NCBI GenBank assembly: GCA_030666075.1
Contig: DAOUYN010000085.1
Span: 1-5,297 of the forward strand
Length of the DNA stretch: 5,297 nucleotides
DNA from: Actinomycetes bacterium
GTDB lineage: Bacteria > Actinomycetota > Aquicultoria > CAJVYJ01 > JAUVQD01
Reading direction: 5' to 3'
The position numbers and the translations under genes were made by a program. Positions 1 to 5,297 of this stretch are shown piece after piece. Under the pieces are notes generated by a model. The model did not search any database. It had not been told where the DNA came from and worked only from the letters and a program-made list of their open reading frames with translations. Every line of letters starts with the position of its first letter. The first letter of the stretch is position 1.

Positions 1-202
1 GGTCTATGTCGATACCGTTCTGGGCGATGAGCATGCGCTGGGACATATGCGCGAAACAAGCAAACGCCACGATGGCCAGCGCAATGAATACCTTATTGAA
101 TGTGAAGCGTGGACGAGCGGCAGGCTTGGAGACCGCCTGTCTGGCGGGAAAATCGAGTACGAGCTCTTGAAACTCAGGGAATATTTGTCTTGCCGCCTGC
201 AT
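1..202 (-). CDS. ftsL: FtsL-like cell division protein, N-terminal part (cut by window edge)
   Basis: I read this ORF from the complement. It starts at the ATG at 202-200 and stays open to base 1, giving 67 complete codons. Visible layout: a cytoplasmic stretch of about 36 residues with a basic end (KPAARPRFTFNK), then one hydrophobic segment at about residues 38-51 (VFIALAIVAFACFA), then the start of an extracytoplasmic part (HMSQRMLIAQNGIDID). This is the bitopic, short-tail architecture of FtsL and septum-formation-initiator proteins, whose outer part is a coiled coil that pairs with FtsB/DivIC in the divisome. Position directly after rsmH is where ftsL sits in most dcw clusters, and this context carries much of the call because FtsL sequences are poorly conserved. 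The start overlaps the end of rsmH by 29 nt in another frame, suggesting translational coupling. No strong ribosome binding site is visible. The C-terminal coiled coil lies outside the window, so a related small membrane protein is not excluded. Confidence 0.7.
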   Translation of the reverse strand, partial: MQAARQIFPEFQELVLDFPARQAVSKPAARPRFTFNKVFIALAIVAFACFAHMSQRMLIAQNGIDID

Positions 203-1139
203 CAGTCATTTTCTCGGCCACCCTCATCTTCGCGCTTCTGGCCCGGGGGTTGGCTTCGATCTCCTCTTTGTTTGGGACAATCGGTCTATTCGTCACAATC
301 CGCAAGATCGGGGTCCTGTCGCAAACGCATATAGCGATCTGCGGCGGGCAGACGCACCCGGTCGCAGCTTCACGAAAGAAGTGCTTGACCAGACGGTCTT
401 CGAGTGAATGGTAAGAGATCACCACAATGCGGCCACCGGGGCGGAGCCACTTGGGCATTGCCGCCAAGGCACGCTCGATCTCTTCAAGTTCTGCGTTTAC
501 TTCGATCCTGAGTGCCTGGAAAACCCTGCGGGCCGGATGGCCTCCCGAGCGTCGAGCGGCAGCGGGAACGGCGTCCTTTATCACCGCCACCAGCCGGCCG
601 GTCGTCGTGATCGGCTGATCTTTTCTGTTCTTAACGATGAATTCCGCTATCCTCGCGGCCCAGCGCTCTTCGCCGTACTTCTTGATCAGCGAGGCCAGGC
701 GGTCTTGGGGGTATTCATTGACGACCCGCTCGGCGGTCAAGTTCTGTTTAAGATCGAACCGCATGTCGAGCGGGGCGTCGTATTGGTAGCTGAAACCCCG
801 GGCCGGGTCATCGAGCTGAAGCGAGGAGAGGCCAAGGTCGAGGAGAAATCCATCGACCAACCCCACCCTCGCCTCGGTGAGGACCCTATCTACATCGGCA
901 AAACTGCCGTGATAAAGTTCAAAATGCCGGCTGAAGCGCGCCAATCGAACTCGGGCTGCTTCTATTGTTGTATCATCTCGATCGATCCCTACTACATAAC
1001 CTTCTGGTGCGATGTGTTCTAATATCTTTTCCGAGTGTCCTGCCCCGCCTAAAGTGCAGTCAACTATGGTGTGGCCATTGCTACAATTGAGTTCTCGCAA
1101 GACCTCAGCCGGCAAAACGGATTTGTGCGAATATTCCAT
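174..1139 (-). CDS. rsmH: 16S rRNA (cytosine(1402)-N(4))-methyltransferase RsmH
   Basis: RsmH (formerly MraW) uses S-adenosylmethionine to methylate N4 of C1402 in 16S rRNA, in the decoding centre of the small subunit. The product is 321 aa, close to the usual length, and carries the family blocks in order: HKSVLPAEVL (5-14), the SAM-binding DCTLGGAGHSEKIL (27-40), GIDRD (51-55), HGSFADVD (77-84), DGFLLDLGLSS (97-106), RGFSY and DAPLDMRFD (114-129), the YGEERWA helix (155-161), HPARRVFQALRIEVNAEL (201-218), ISYHSLEDR (241-249) and NPRARSAKMR near the C-terminus. A Cys pair region (GCVCPP and CVCD, about 261-274) is also seen in many homologues. I chose the ATG at 1139-1137. A TTG two codons upstream (1145) is also in frame and would add Met-Thr. 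The gap to the mraZ stop is 18 nt, so the two are almost certainly co-transcribed. The 3' end overlaps the ftsL-like start. Confidence 0.97.
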   Translation of the reverse strand: MEYSHKSVLPAEVLRELNCSNGHTIVDCTLGGAGHSEKILEHIAPEGYVVGIDRDDTTIEAARVRLARFSRHFELYHGSFADVDRVLTEARVGLVDGFLLDLGLSSLQLDDPARGFSYQYDAPLDMRFDLKQNLTAERVVNEYPQDRLASLIKKYGEERWAARIAEFIVKNRKDQPITTTGRLVAVIKDAVPAAARRSGGHPARRVFQALRIEVNAELEEIERALAAMPKWLRPGGRIVVISYHSLEDRLVKHFFREAATGCVCPPQIAICVCDRTPILRIVTNRPIVPNKEEIEANPRARSAKMRVAEKMTDAGGKTNIP

Positions 1140-1157
1140 TGTCAAAGGGCTCTTGCT

Positions 1158-1589
1158 CTATTTCTTATGGGCCATATTTCTAGCCCTGACTTCTCGGGTC
1201 TCTCTGTTCTTCTGGCGCTTTACTTCCCAGTTCTCTTTGGGCCAGATCGTTAGGTGCGTGAAGTTTCCGATAATCGAGACATCTCGATCGATCCCGGTTA
1301 TCTCCCGCATCCGGGCCGGGATCATGATCCGGCCGCCTTTATCGACTGTGACGACTTCAGAGCTGGCGCCGATATCCTCGCGCATGTCGTTCTCAGTTGG
1401 ATCAAACTCATCCATATTCGCGAAACGCTCGGCGATCTTCTTCTCAAAAGTGTCCCGCGGATAAAGATTAAGTGAGCCGTCAACGCGCTCCATAATGACC
1501 GCGCCATCCTCAAAGGCTTCTTTGAGCTTGGCTGGCAATTTGATTCGGCCCTTTTCATCTATCGAATGCTGAAACTCGCCTAGGAACAC
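1158..1589 (-). CDS. mraZ: Transcriptional regulator MraZ
   Basis: MraZ is a nucleoid-associated DNA-binding protein that forms rings and represses or modulates its own dcw operon. The 143-aa product matches the family length. It has two SpoVT/AbrB-like halves, each with a DXXXR signature: [10 protein letters not shown] at residues 11-20 and DKGGRIMIPA at 83-92. The N-terminus [15 protein letters not shown] and the segment NFTHLTIWPKENWE (109-122) are typical of the family. The start is a GTG (1589-1587) preceded by GGAG at 1600-1597 with a 7-nt spacer, which is strong support for this codon. It is the first gene of the dcw cluster, 18 nt before rsmH. The expected operator, TGG boxes with a 10-bp period, is present about 150 bp upstream (1737-1759). 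Its first codons overlap the end of a possible leader ORF in another frame. Confidence 0.97.
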   Translation of the reverse strand: MFLGEFQHSIDEKGRIKLPAKLKEAFEDGAVIMERVDGSLNLYPRDTFEKKIAERFANMDEFDPTENDMREDIGASSEVVTVDKGGRIMIPARMREITGIDRDVSIIGNFTHLTIWPKENWEVKRQKNRETREVRARNMAHKK

Positions 1590-1731
1590 GCGTCTTCTCC
1601 ATTAACAACCGTTCTACGCCCCGCAGACTCCCGAGCGCCCCGGCCAAGACCTTTTCGGCATAAGATGCCCTGGTCGCAGAATGCGCCGGTTCGTAATAAT
1701 CCTTTATCGGGAGTCCAAATCTATTGATCAT
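1555..1731 (-). CDS. Possible small leader ORF upstream of and overlapping mraZ (unrecognised)
   Basis: An open frame runs between the proposed dcw promoter and mraZ. From the ATG at 1731 it encodes 58 residues beginning [15 protein letters not shown] and ending in a TGA at 1557-1555, which is 35 nt inside mraZ. An earlier ATG at 1791 would give 78 residues, but it lies upstream of the candidate -10 at 1744-1739. If the promoter is right, transcription would begin almost at the 1731 ATG, making the frame leaderless. The middle of the frame ([19 protein letters not shown]) has an ordinary amino acid mix and a helical, amphipathic look, and its codons end mostly in G or C like neighbouring genes. 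I recognise no family and see no ribosome binding site at 1731. It could equally be untranslated leader RNA. If translated, its ribosomes would run over the mraZ ribosome binding site and start, which would couple the two. Confidence 0.25.
   Translation of the reverse strand: MINRFGLPIKDYYEPAHSATRASYAEKVLAGALGSLRGVERLLMEKTRVPRRVSAFDR
1597..1600 (-). promoter_or_regulatory. Ribosome binding site of mraZ
   Basis: On the minus strand GGAG (followed by AAG) lies 7 nt before the GTG at 1589. This is a good match to the anti-Shine-Dalgarno core and fixes the non-ATG start of mraZ. Confidence 0.8.
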
Positions 1732-1736
1732 GTTGG

Positions 1737-1780
1737 CCACTTTATCCCATTTCTTTCCACAATGCAACTCTTTTGTTCCA
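1737..1780 (-). promoter_or_regulatory. Putative MraZ operator (TGG direct repeats, 10-bp period)
   Basis: On the minus strand TGG occurs at 1759-1757 (TGGAA), 1749-1747 (TGGGA) and 1739-1737 (TGGCC), each starting exactly 10 bp after the previous one. A further AAAGTGGAAC box sits at about 1784-1775 with its TGG at 1780-1778, 21 bp from the next one. Known MraZ sites are direct repeats of TGGGN with 5-nt spacers in E. coli, and AAAGTG-type boxes in mollicutes. The boxes here combine both features: AAAGTGG is seen twice. Location upstream of mraZ and over the candidate promoter supports a role in autoregulation. Confidence 0.65.
1739..1767 (-). promoter_or_regulatory. Candidate promoter of the mraZ-rsmH-ftsL operon
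   Basis: Reading the minus strand, TTGCAT (1767-1762) and TAAAGT (1744-1739) are separated by exactly 17 nt. The -10 matches TATAAT at four of six positions. The -35 is weak, matching only the TTG. A-tracts just upstream could compensate as an UP-type element. The MraZ-type TGG boxes fall in the spacer and over the -10, as expected for an autoregulated promoter. Transcription would start near 1732, leaving a leader of about 140 nt before mraZ. This is a motif-based proposal only. Confidence 0.45.
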
Positions 1781-1781
1781 C

Positions 1782-1835
1782 TTTTCGACATTTTCTTTGA
1801 TTTCCTTAGCTTTTTTCAAATATTTTCCTTTTTTT
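1782..1835 (-). promoter_or_regulatory. Phased A-tracts upstream of the dcw promoter (possible UP element or curved DNA)
   Basis: On the plus strand, T-runs occur at 1782-1785, 1791-1794, 1801-1803, 1811-1816, 1823-1826 and 1829-1835. Most centres are 9 to 11.5 bp apart, close to one helical turn, which is the spacing that produces intrinsic curvature. Read on the minus strand they are A-tracts directly upstream of the candidate -35, where an UP element that contacts the RNA polymerase alpha subunit would lie. The block contrasts with the GC-richer surroundings. It could also serve the divergent rmuC promoter, for which I find no convincing -35/-10 pair. Confidence 0.4.
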
Positions 1836-1907
1836 GCACTCGACCTGGGGGTATCGGGGCCGCCGCTTGAAGAAGTAGATATGGTAAGGTTGGCTTGGGA
1901 AAACTCA

Positions 1908-1917
1908 AGGAAGGTGG
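1908..1917 (+). promoter_or_regulatory. Ribosome binding site deciding the rmuC start
   Basis: AGGAAGGTGG resembles AGGAGGTG with one extra base. It lies 8 nt before the GTG at 1926 and is the best ribosome binding site near the rmuC 5' end. The upstream ATG at 1881 has only a GAAGAAG-like sequence before it. Confidence 0.55.
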
Positions 1918-1925
1918 GGGTGTTT

Positions 1926-3350
1926 GTGACAATTCAGGATTGGTTGCCGGGGGTGCTGCTCGGCCTAGTCGTTGCCGGTGCTCTGGCTTGGTATTTCCAG
2001 GCGGCGCAAAACAGCCTGCGGGCCGCCAAGGCAGTCTCTAACGAGCGGGAAAGCTCTCTGGCGACCCAGCTGTCCGCCGCCACCTCGAAGCAGGCGGTCG
2101 TCGAAGAGCAAAGCGCTGCTTTGACGGCCGACAAAGCCGAGCTGCAGGTCAAGGTCTCGAAACTTGAGACCCGCCTCGAGGACGAGCGCAAAGCGTCCCG
2201 GGAGAAACTCGCCCTACTGGAAGAGGCCCAGGCTAAACTCTCCGACGCCTTCAAGGCCCTCTCTTCGGATGCGCTCAAGAGTAACAACCAGTCCTTCCTT
2301 GAACTAGCTAAAGCGACGTTGGAGAAATTTCAAGAAGGCGCCCGCGGCGACCTGGAGTCCCGGCGCAAGGCGATAGATGAATTGGTCAAACCTCTCTCCG
2401 CTTCGCTTGAGAAGGTCGATAAAAAGCTGGGCGAGATAGAAAAAGAGAGGGCGACAGCCTACACCTCCCTGACCGAACAGATCAAGACGATGGCGACGAG
2501 CCAGGCCCAACTACAGTCGGAGACAGCAAGTCTGGTGACGGCGCTCCGAGCGCCGCAGGTCCGCGGGCGCTGGGGTGAGATCCAGTTAAAGCGGGTCGTC
2601 GAGATGGCCGGCATGGTCGAACGGTGCGACTTCGTGACCCAAGAATCCGGAGCATCGGACGAGGGTCTGCTCCGCCCGGACGTGATCATCAAGCTGCCGA
2701 ATGACAAGAATGTAGTCGTAGACGCTAAGGCCCCCTTGCAAGCCTACCTTGAGGCGCTCGAGACCGCGGACGTCGATGCCAAGACCATAAAACTAAAAGC
2801 CCACGCCGCCAACATCAAAACCCACATTGAAAAATTAAGCGCCAAGTCATACTGGCAGCACCTGGAGCCGACACCGGAATTCGTCGTCCTCTTCCTTCCC
2901 GGAGAAGCGTTCTTCAGCGCCGCGCTCGAACAAGACCCAAGCTTGATCGAGGTCGGAGTCGAGCAGCGGATCATCCTCGCCACTCCAACGACTTTGATCG
3001 CGCTCCTGCGTGCGGTCGCGTATGGTTGGCGCCAAGAACAGCTGACAAAGAATGCCCAGGAGATCAGCGAGCTCGGCAAACAACTCTATGAGCGGCTCCG
3101 GACGATGACCGGACATTTCGCTAAAGTCGGCCGGGGATTGGATACGGCTATCGAATCATATAATAAGGCGGTCGGCTCCCTTGAAGGCCGCGTCCTGGTG
3201 ACGGCCCGCAAGTTCGTCGATCTCGGGGCGGCCGCCGACAATCCCCTTGAGCAGCTGCAGGGAGTCGACAAGACGACGCGAGCGCTCCACGCGAACAGCC
3301 TTGAAGATACGGAGACGGACACGGACTTCGCCCTCTCTCAGAAAGACTAG
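1926..3350 (+). CDS. rmuC: RmuC family protein (DNA recombination limiting, nuclease-like)
   Basis: RmuC proteins are associated with limiting inversions at short inverted repeats. They combine a membrane anchor, a long coiled coil and a PD-(D/E)XK nuclease-like domain. From the GTG at 1926 the product is 474 aa: a transmembrane segment at about residues 7-24 ([18 protein letters not shown]), a charged, Ala-rich coiled coil at about 28-205, then the RmuC core. Core blocks are [22 protein letters not shown] (209-230), [10 protein letters not shown] (250-259), VVVDAKAPL (263-271), [12 protein letters not shown] (323-334) and [20 protein letters not shown] (352-371). The E of WGE, the D of RPDVII and the D and K of VDAK are the likely catalytic-type residues. 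The tail is acidic. An ATG at 1881 (489 aa) and GTGs at 1914 and 1920 are alternative starts, but the ribosome binding site favours 1926. The gene diverges from mraZ and stands alone on the plus strand. Family assignment is secure, while the start and exact biochemical activity are not. Confidence 0.95.
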   Translation: MTIQDWLPGVLLGLVVAGALAWYFQAAQNSLRAAKAVSNERESSLATQLSAATSKQAVVEEQSAALTADKAELQVKVSKLETRLEDERKASREKLALLEEAQAKLSDAFKALSSDALKSNNQSFLELAKATLEKFQEGARGDLESRRKAIDELVKPLSASLEKVDKKLGEIEKERATAYTSLTEQIKTMATSQAQLQSETASLVTALRAPQVRGRWGEIQLKRVVEMAGMVERCDFVTQESGASDEGLLRPDVIIKLPNDKNVVVDAKAPLQAYLEALETADVDAKTIKLKAHAANIKTHIEKLSAKSYWQHLEPTPEFVVLFLPGEAFFSAALEQDPSLIEVGVEQRIILATPTTLIALLRAVAYGWRQEQLTKNAQEISELGKQLYERLRTMTGHFAKVGRGLDTAIESYNKAVGSLEGRVLVTARKFVDLGAAADNPLEQLQGVDKTTRALHANSLEDTETDTDFALSQKD

Positions 3351-3354
3351 TTGT

Positions 3355-4389
3355 CTAGAAGAGGGTTTCCGCCTCCTCGGCGGATTCCTTGGCTACAGGC
3401 TTGGCGGCCTCAGTCCTGTGTCGAGCCTTAGTCGGCCCCAAGTATAGGAGGTCGCTGAACATCTTCTGAAACTCCGTCCACTCAACGCCTTCGTCATACT
3501 TCTTCGCGATGCCCAGCCAGCCGTTCATCTTGGCGTCGACATTATCCAGCAGGTTGAGCATGACGGCTTCCAGCGTCTTCGGGCGGACCGCGGCGCCGTA
3601 CTCCGGCTCGCCGTGGTGGCTGAGGATAAGGTGAGATACCTGTGCCTTCAACTCCTCGGGGAAACCCTTGATGCTATCGGCGGCCTTGAGGACCATCTCG
3701 TTGCCAAGGACAATATGGCCCTGCAGCCGGCCCTTGGTCGAATAATCGATCTTCGTCGTATAGTCGAACTCGACGGTCTTGCCGATATCATGGAGCAGCG
3801 CCCCTGCTATGAGCAGCGATTTATCGATAGCCGGATATTGTTCGGAGGTCGATACGGCCAGGCGACCCACTGAGACCGAGTGCTCAAGCAATCCACCTAA
3901 GTAGGCGTGATGGAAACCCTTGGCCGCGGGCGCCAGTGTAAAGGCATCGTATGTCTCTTTGTCTTTGAAAATCTTATCAAGCAGTTTTTTGATATCCCCA
4001 TCATCGACTTGCGCGAGGACGGCCTTCAATTCGGCCTCAAGCTCATCGATATCCCGCTCAGTAGTGGGCAGAAAGTCCGTGATGTCCAGATCGCCTAGCG
4101 CCACGATCCGCAGATGGTTGAGGACGACCTCGACTTTATTCGTATACCGGTTAACGTTGGCCCGCCCATCGATATCAATAAAGACACCGCCGCCCAAAGT
4201 ACCGGCGTCGGGATTCTTCTCCATCGTCTCGTCCCACATGACGGATTCTATCTGGCCGGTCTTGTCAGCCAATACGACCTTGAGATATTCCTTCTTCGCC
4301 TTGGTAAAACGGCGGTGGGCCGTATCCACAAGAAAGACCCCGCTTACCTCAAAGCCTTCCCTTATATCCGCAACAAATGTCTTTGACAT
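3355..4389 (-). CDS. yhaM: YhaM family 3'-5' exoribonuclease (OB-fold plus HD domain)
   Basis: YhaM-type enzymes degrade RNA from the 3' end, using an N-terminal OB-fold to bind nucleic acid and a metal-dependent HD domain for hydrolysis in the cytoplasm. The 344-aa product is somewhat longer than the roughly 310 aa of the Bacillus enzyme. The OB-fold spans about 11-100, with FEVSGVFLVDTAHRRFTKAK (13-32), YLKVVLADKTGQIESVMWD (35-53) and the NRYTNKVEVVLNHLRIV strand region (80-96). The HD part shows GFHHAYLGGLLEHSVSV (158-174), ALLHDIGKTVEF (197-208, with the metal pair H200-D201), LQGHIVLGNEM (222-232), LILSHHGEPEYGA (254-266) and LLDNVDAKM (280-288). The tail after 320 is Ala/Glu/Lys-rich and looks disordered. 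ATG at 4389 is preceded by AAGGGGGAG (4399-4391). The gene starts 12 nt after the RCK gene stop, indicating an operon, and its stop lies 4 nt from the convergent rmuC stop. Another OB/HD hydrolase activity cannot be excluded. Confidence 0.88.
   Translation of the reverse strand: MSKTFVADIREGFEVSGVFLVDTAHRRFTKAKKEYLKVVLADKTGQIESVMWDETMEKNPDAGTLGGGVFIDIDGRANVNRYTNKVEVVLNHLRIVALGDLDITDFLPTTERDIDELEAELKAVLAQVDDGDIKKLLDKIFKDKETYDAFTLAPAAKGFHHAYLGGLLEHSVSVGRLAVSTSEQYPAIDKSLLIAGALLHDIGKTVEFDYTTKIDYSTKGRLQGHIVLGNEMVLKAADSIKGFPEELKAQVSHLILSHHGEPEYGAAVRPKTLEAVMLNLLDNVDAKMNGWLGIAKKYDEGVEWTEFQKMFSDLLYLGPTKARHRTEAAKPVAKESAEEAETLF
3368..3390 (+). terminator. Possible weak terminator downstream of rmuC
   Basis: TCCGCC (3368-3373), a 5-nt loop TCCTC, and GGCGGA (3379-3384) form a perfect 6-bp GC-rich stem 18 nt past the rmuC stop, followed by TTCCTT. 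The T-tract is short and interrupted. The hairpin lies inside the 3' end of the convergent exoribonuclease gene, where it may simply reflect coding sequence. Confidence 0.25.
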
Positions 4390-4390
4390 G

Positions 4391-4399
4391 CTCCCCCTT
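4391..4399 (-). promoter_or_regulatory. Ribosome binding site of the yhaM-like gene
   Basis: AAGGGGGAG on the minus strand lies directly in the 12-nt gap after the RCK gene stop. The AAGG part has a 6-nt spacer to the ATG at 4389, which is workable, while the GGAG part would be too close. This supports independent or reinitiated translation within one transcript. Confidence 0.55.
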
Positions 4400-4401
4400 T
4401 T

Positions 4402-5297
4402 TTAGAATCTCTTCTTAAAGTCCTTGATCTGCGCCGTGCTACCCATGACGATGAGATGAGAGTCGTCGCGTATCTCATGTTCGGGCCCGGGATTAGAACA
4501 AATATATTTGCCGGTCTCGATGCAGCCGACGACAGTACAGCCGGTCCGGCTGCGAATGTGCAGGCTCCCGATCGTGCGGCCCACCATATTCGGACCGGCC
4601 TCGGCCGTCATTATCTTAAGGCCTTCCGCCAGCGTAATGACGCCGTCGCCCATGAGCATCTCCGCCAGCATCTGCCCGGCGATCGTCGATAGCGAAAAGA
4701 CAAAATCCGCGCCCGCCTGGTAAAGGTGGTCGGTCGTCGCCCGCGAATTGGCCCGGGCCAGGATATGAAGGTCGGGATTGAGCCTTCTGGCCACGAGCGT
4801 GGTAAAAATATTGTCCCGGTCGAGATGGCTGGCGACGATCAGCGTCGAAGCCTCCTCTATGCCCGCCTCTTTCAGGACCTCCTCGTCGGTAGCGTCCCCT
4901 TGGATATACTCCCCGTCCTTGGCCCGGGGATCTATTATCTTGGACTCGATACCCCGCTTGTCGAGGACCTGCTTGACCGCCCGGCCCACATCCCCGAACC
5001 CGGCGATCACATAGTGGCGCTTGACCGTGTGCTCGGGCACCTCGACGGTGAAGGTCAGCTGCTGCAATGCGAGCAACTGCTCACGCGTCCCTACCGCGAC
5101 CAGTACGTTCTCAACTGAGATCCGGCTCTGCGGTCCCGGCTCGACCTCCAGCTTGCCCCGATGCCAGATACCTATCAGGTCCGTACCCGTGCGCTCCGGG
5201 ATCCGGGCCTCTTTGAGCCGCAAGCCGTCGAAGGGCGAACCCGGATAGACCGGCAACTCGACCAAATAATAGCCGGCGAGCAATTCACTGACACCAT
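4402..5297 (-). CDS. Tandem-RCK (TrkA-type) K+ channel or transporter regulator, C-terminal part (cut by window edge)
   Basis: This frame is open to the right edge, with 297 complete codons visible, so the true start is outside. A TTG at 5283 is possible but unlikely because it would begin in mid-domain. Visible order, counted from the edge: an RCK_C/TrkA_C domain at about 10-72 (LVELPVYPGSPFDGLRLKEA to VLVAVGTREQL), a Rossmann-type RCK_N/TrkA_N domain at about 94-210 with the dinucleotide-binding GFGDVG (99-104), the acidic D122 after strand 2, GDATDEEVLKEAGIEEA (133-149) and a VASHLDRDNIFTTLVARRLNP block (154-174), then a second RCK_C at about 222-287 ending VMGST. Such domains bind nucleotides or ions and gate K+ channels or Trk/Ktr transporters at the membrane. 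The leading RCK_C implies a first RCK_N, and possibly channel helices, upstream. It could be a TrkA-like cytosolic subunit or a 2-TM channel with two RCK units, and only the missing part would decide. It is probably the upstream partner of the yhaM-like gene. Confidence 0.88.
   Translation of the reverse strand, partial: GVSELLAGYYLVELPVYPGSPFDGLRLKEARIPERTGTDLIGIWHRGKLEVEPGPQSRISVENVLVAVGTREQLLALQQLTFTVEVPEHTVKRHYVIAGFGDVGRAVKQVLDKRGIESKIIDPRAKDGEYIQGDATDEEVLKEAGIEEASTLIVASHLDRDNIFTTLVARRLNPDLHILARANSRATTDHLYQAGADFVFSLSTIAGQMLAEMLMGDGVITLAEGLKIMTAEAGPNMVGRTIGSLHIRSRTGCTVVGCIETGKYICSNPGPEHEIRDDSHLIVMGSTAQIKDFKKRF

Noticed and set aside
408..1022. 204-codon open frame on the plus strand, antisense to rsmH
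   Set aside because: It lies wholly opposite a well-conserved rsmH and has no recognisable protein features. It is a shadow frame.
1012..1464. 150-codon plus-strand frame crossing the rsmH-mraZ junction
   Set aside because: It is antisense to two certain genes and spans their intergenic gap, with Ser/Ile/Arg-rich low-information sequence.
1590..1730. Riboswitch or structured RNA in the mraZ leader
   Set aside because: I see no recognisable aptamer, long stem or terminator/antiterminator pair. Length alone is not evidence.
1837..1881. rmuC promoter (for example TTGATT at about 1797 with an AT-rich -10 near 1820)
   Set aside because: Candidate hexamers are only chance-level matches within the T-rich block, so none is supported.
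1773..1925. N-terminal extension of RmuC from an ATG at 1773 (Phe-rich, 51 extra residues)
   Set aside because: The extension is translated from the T-rich control region that also holds the A-tracts and one MraZ-type box. RmuC proteins normally begin just before the membrane segment, and a better ribosome binding site precedes the GTG at 1926.
3344..3356. Small inverted repeat AGAC-TAGTT-GTCT between the convergent stops
   Set aside because: The stem is only 4 bp with no T-tract on either strand, too weak to call a terminator.
4726..5118. 130-codon plus-strand open frame opposite the RCK gene
   Set aside because: It mirrors the codon structure of the conserved RCK_N domain on the other strand and shows no family motif.
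1..5297. Mobile element, CRISPR array, tRNA/rRNA or defence system
   Set aside because: All long frames are accounted for by housekeeping families. I saw no terminal repeats, spaced repeats of CRISPR type or cloverleaf sequences.

Overview
This looks like a chromosomal window from a bacterium of moderate GC content (by eye somewhat above 50%). It is gene-dense and uses ATG, GTG and probably TTG starts. It carries the start of a division and cell wall (dcw) cluster in the order mraZ-rsmH-ftsL on the minus strand. A YhaM-type OB/HD exoribonuclease, short intergenic gaps and good GGAG-type ribosome binding sites suggest a Gram-positive-type lineage. A deep-branching actinobacterium or a clostridium-like firmicute would fit, but this placement is an inference from gene content and not a firm identification. 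There are no transposases, RNA genes, CRISPR arrays or phage genes.

Layout. Positions 1-1589 (minus strand) hold mraZ (1158-1589), rsmH (174-1139) and the first 67 codons of an FtsL-like division protein (1-202), which overlaps the rsmH end and runs off the left edge. Positions 1590-1925 are the divergent control region between mraZ and rmuC. On the minus strand this region carries phased A-tracts, a candidate promoter, and TGG boxes at exact 10-bp spacing that match the known pattern of MraZ operators. They are followed by a leader of about 140 nt that contains a possible small ORF. Positions 1926-3350 (plus strand) encode RmuC, a membrane-anchored coiled-coil protein with a PD-(D/E)XK nuclease-like domain. 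It converges, with a 4-nt gap, on a yhaM-like exoribonuclease gene (3355-4389, minus). Twelve nt upstream of that gene lies the 3' part of a tandem-RCK (TrkA-type) potassium transport or channel regulator (4402-5297, minus), which is cut by the right edge.

How the parts work together. MraZ is a DNA-binding autoregulator of its own operon, RsmH methylates 16S rRNA at C1402, and FtsL is a bitopic divisome protein, so the left third is a standard dcw head. RmuC is linked to limiting DNA rearrangements, YhaM to 3'-5' RNA turnover, and the RCK protein to ligand-gated K+ flux. The RCK and YhaM genes look co-transcribed. I see no clearly new system. The most informative non-coding signal is the MraZ operator and promoter block, and the least explained item is the possible leader ORF between that promoter and mraZ.
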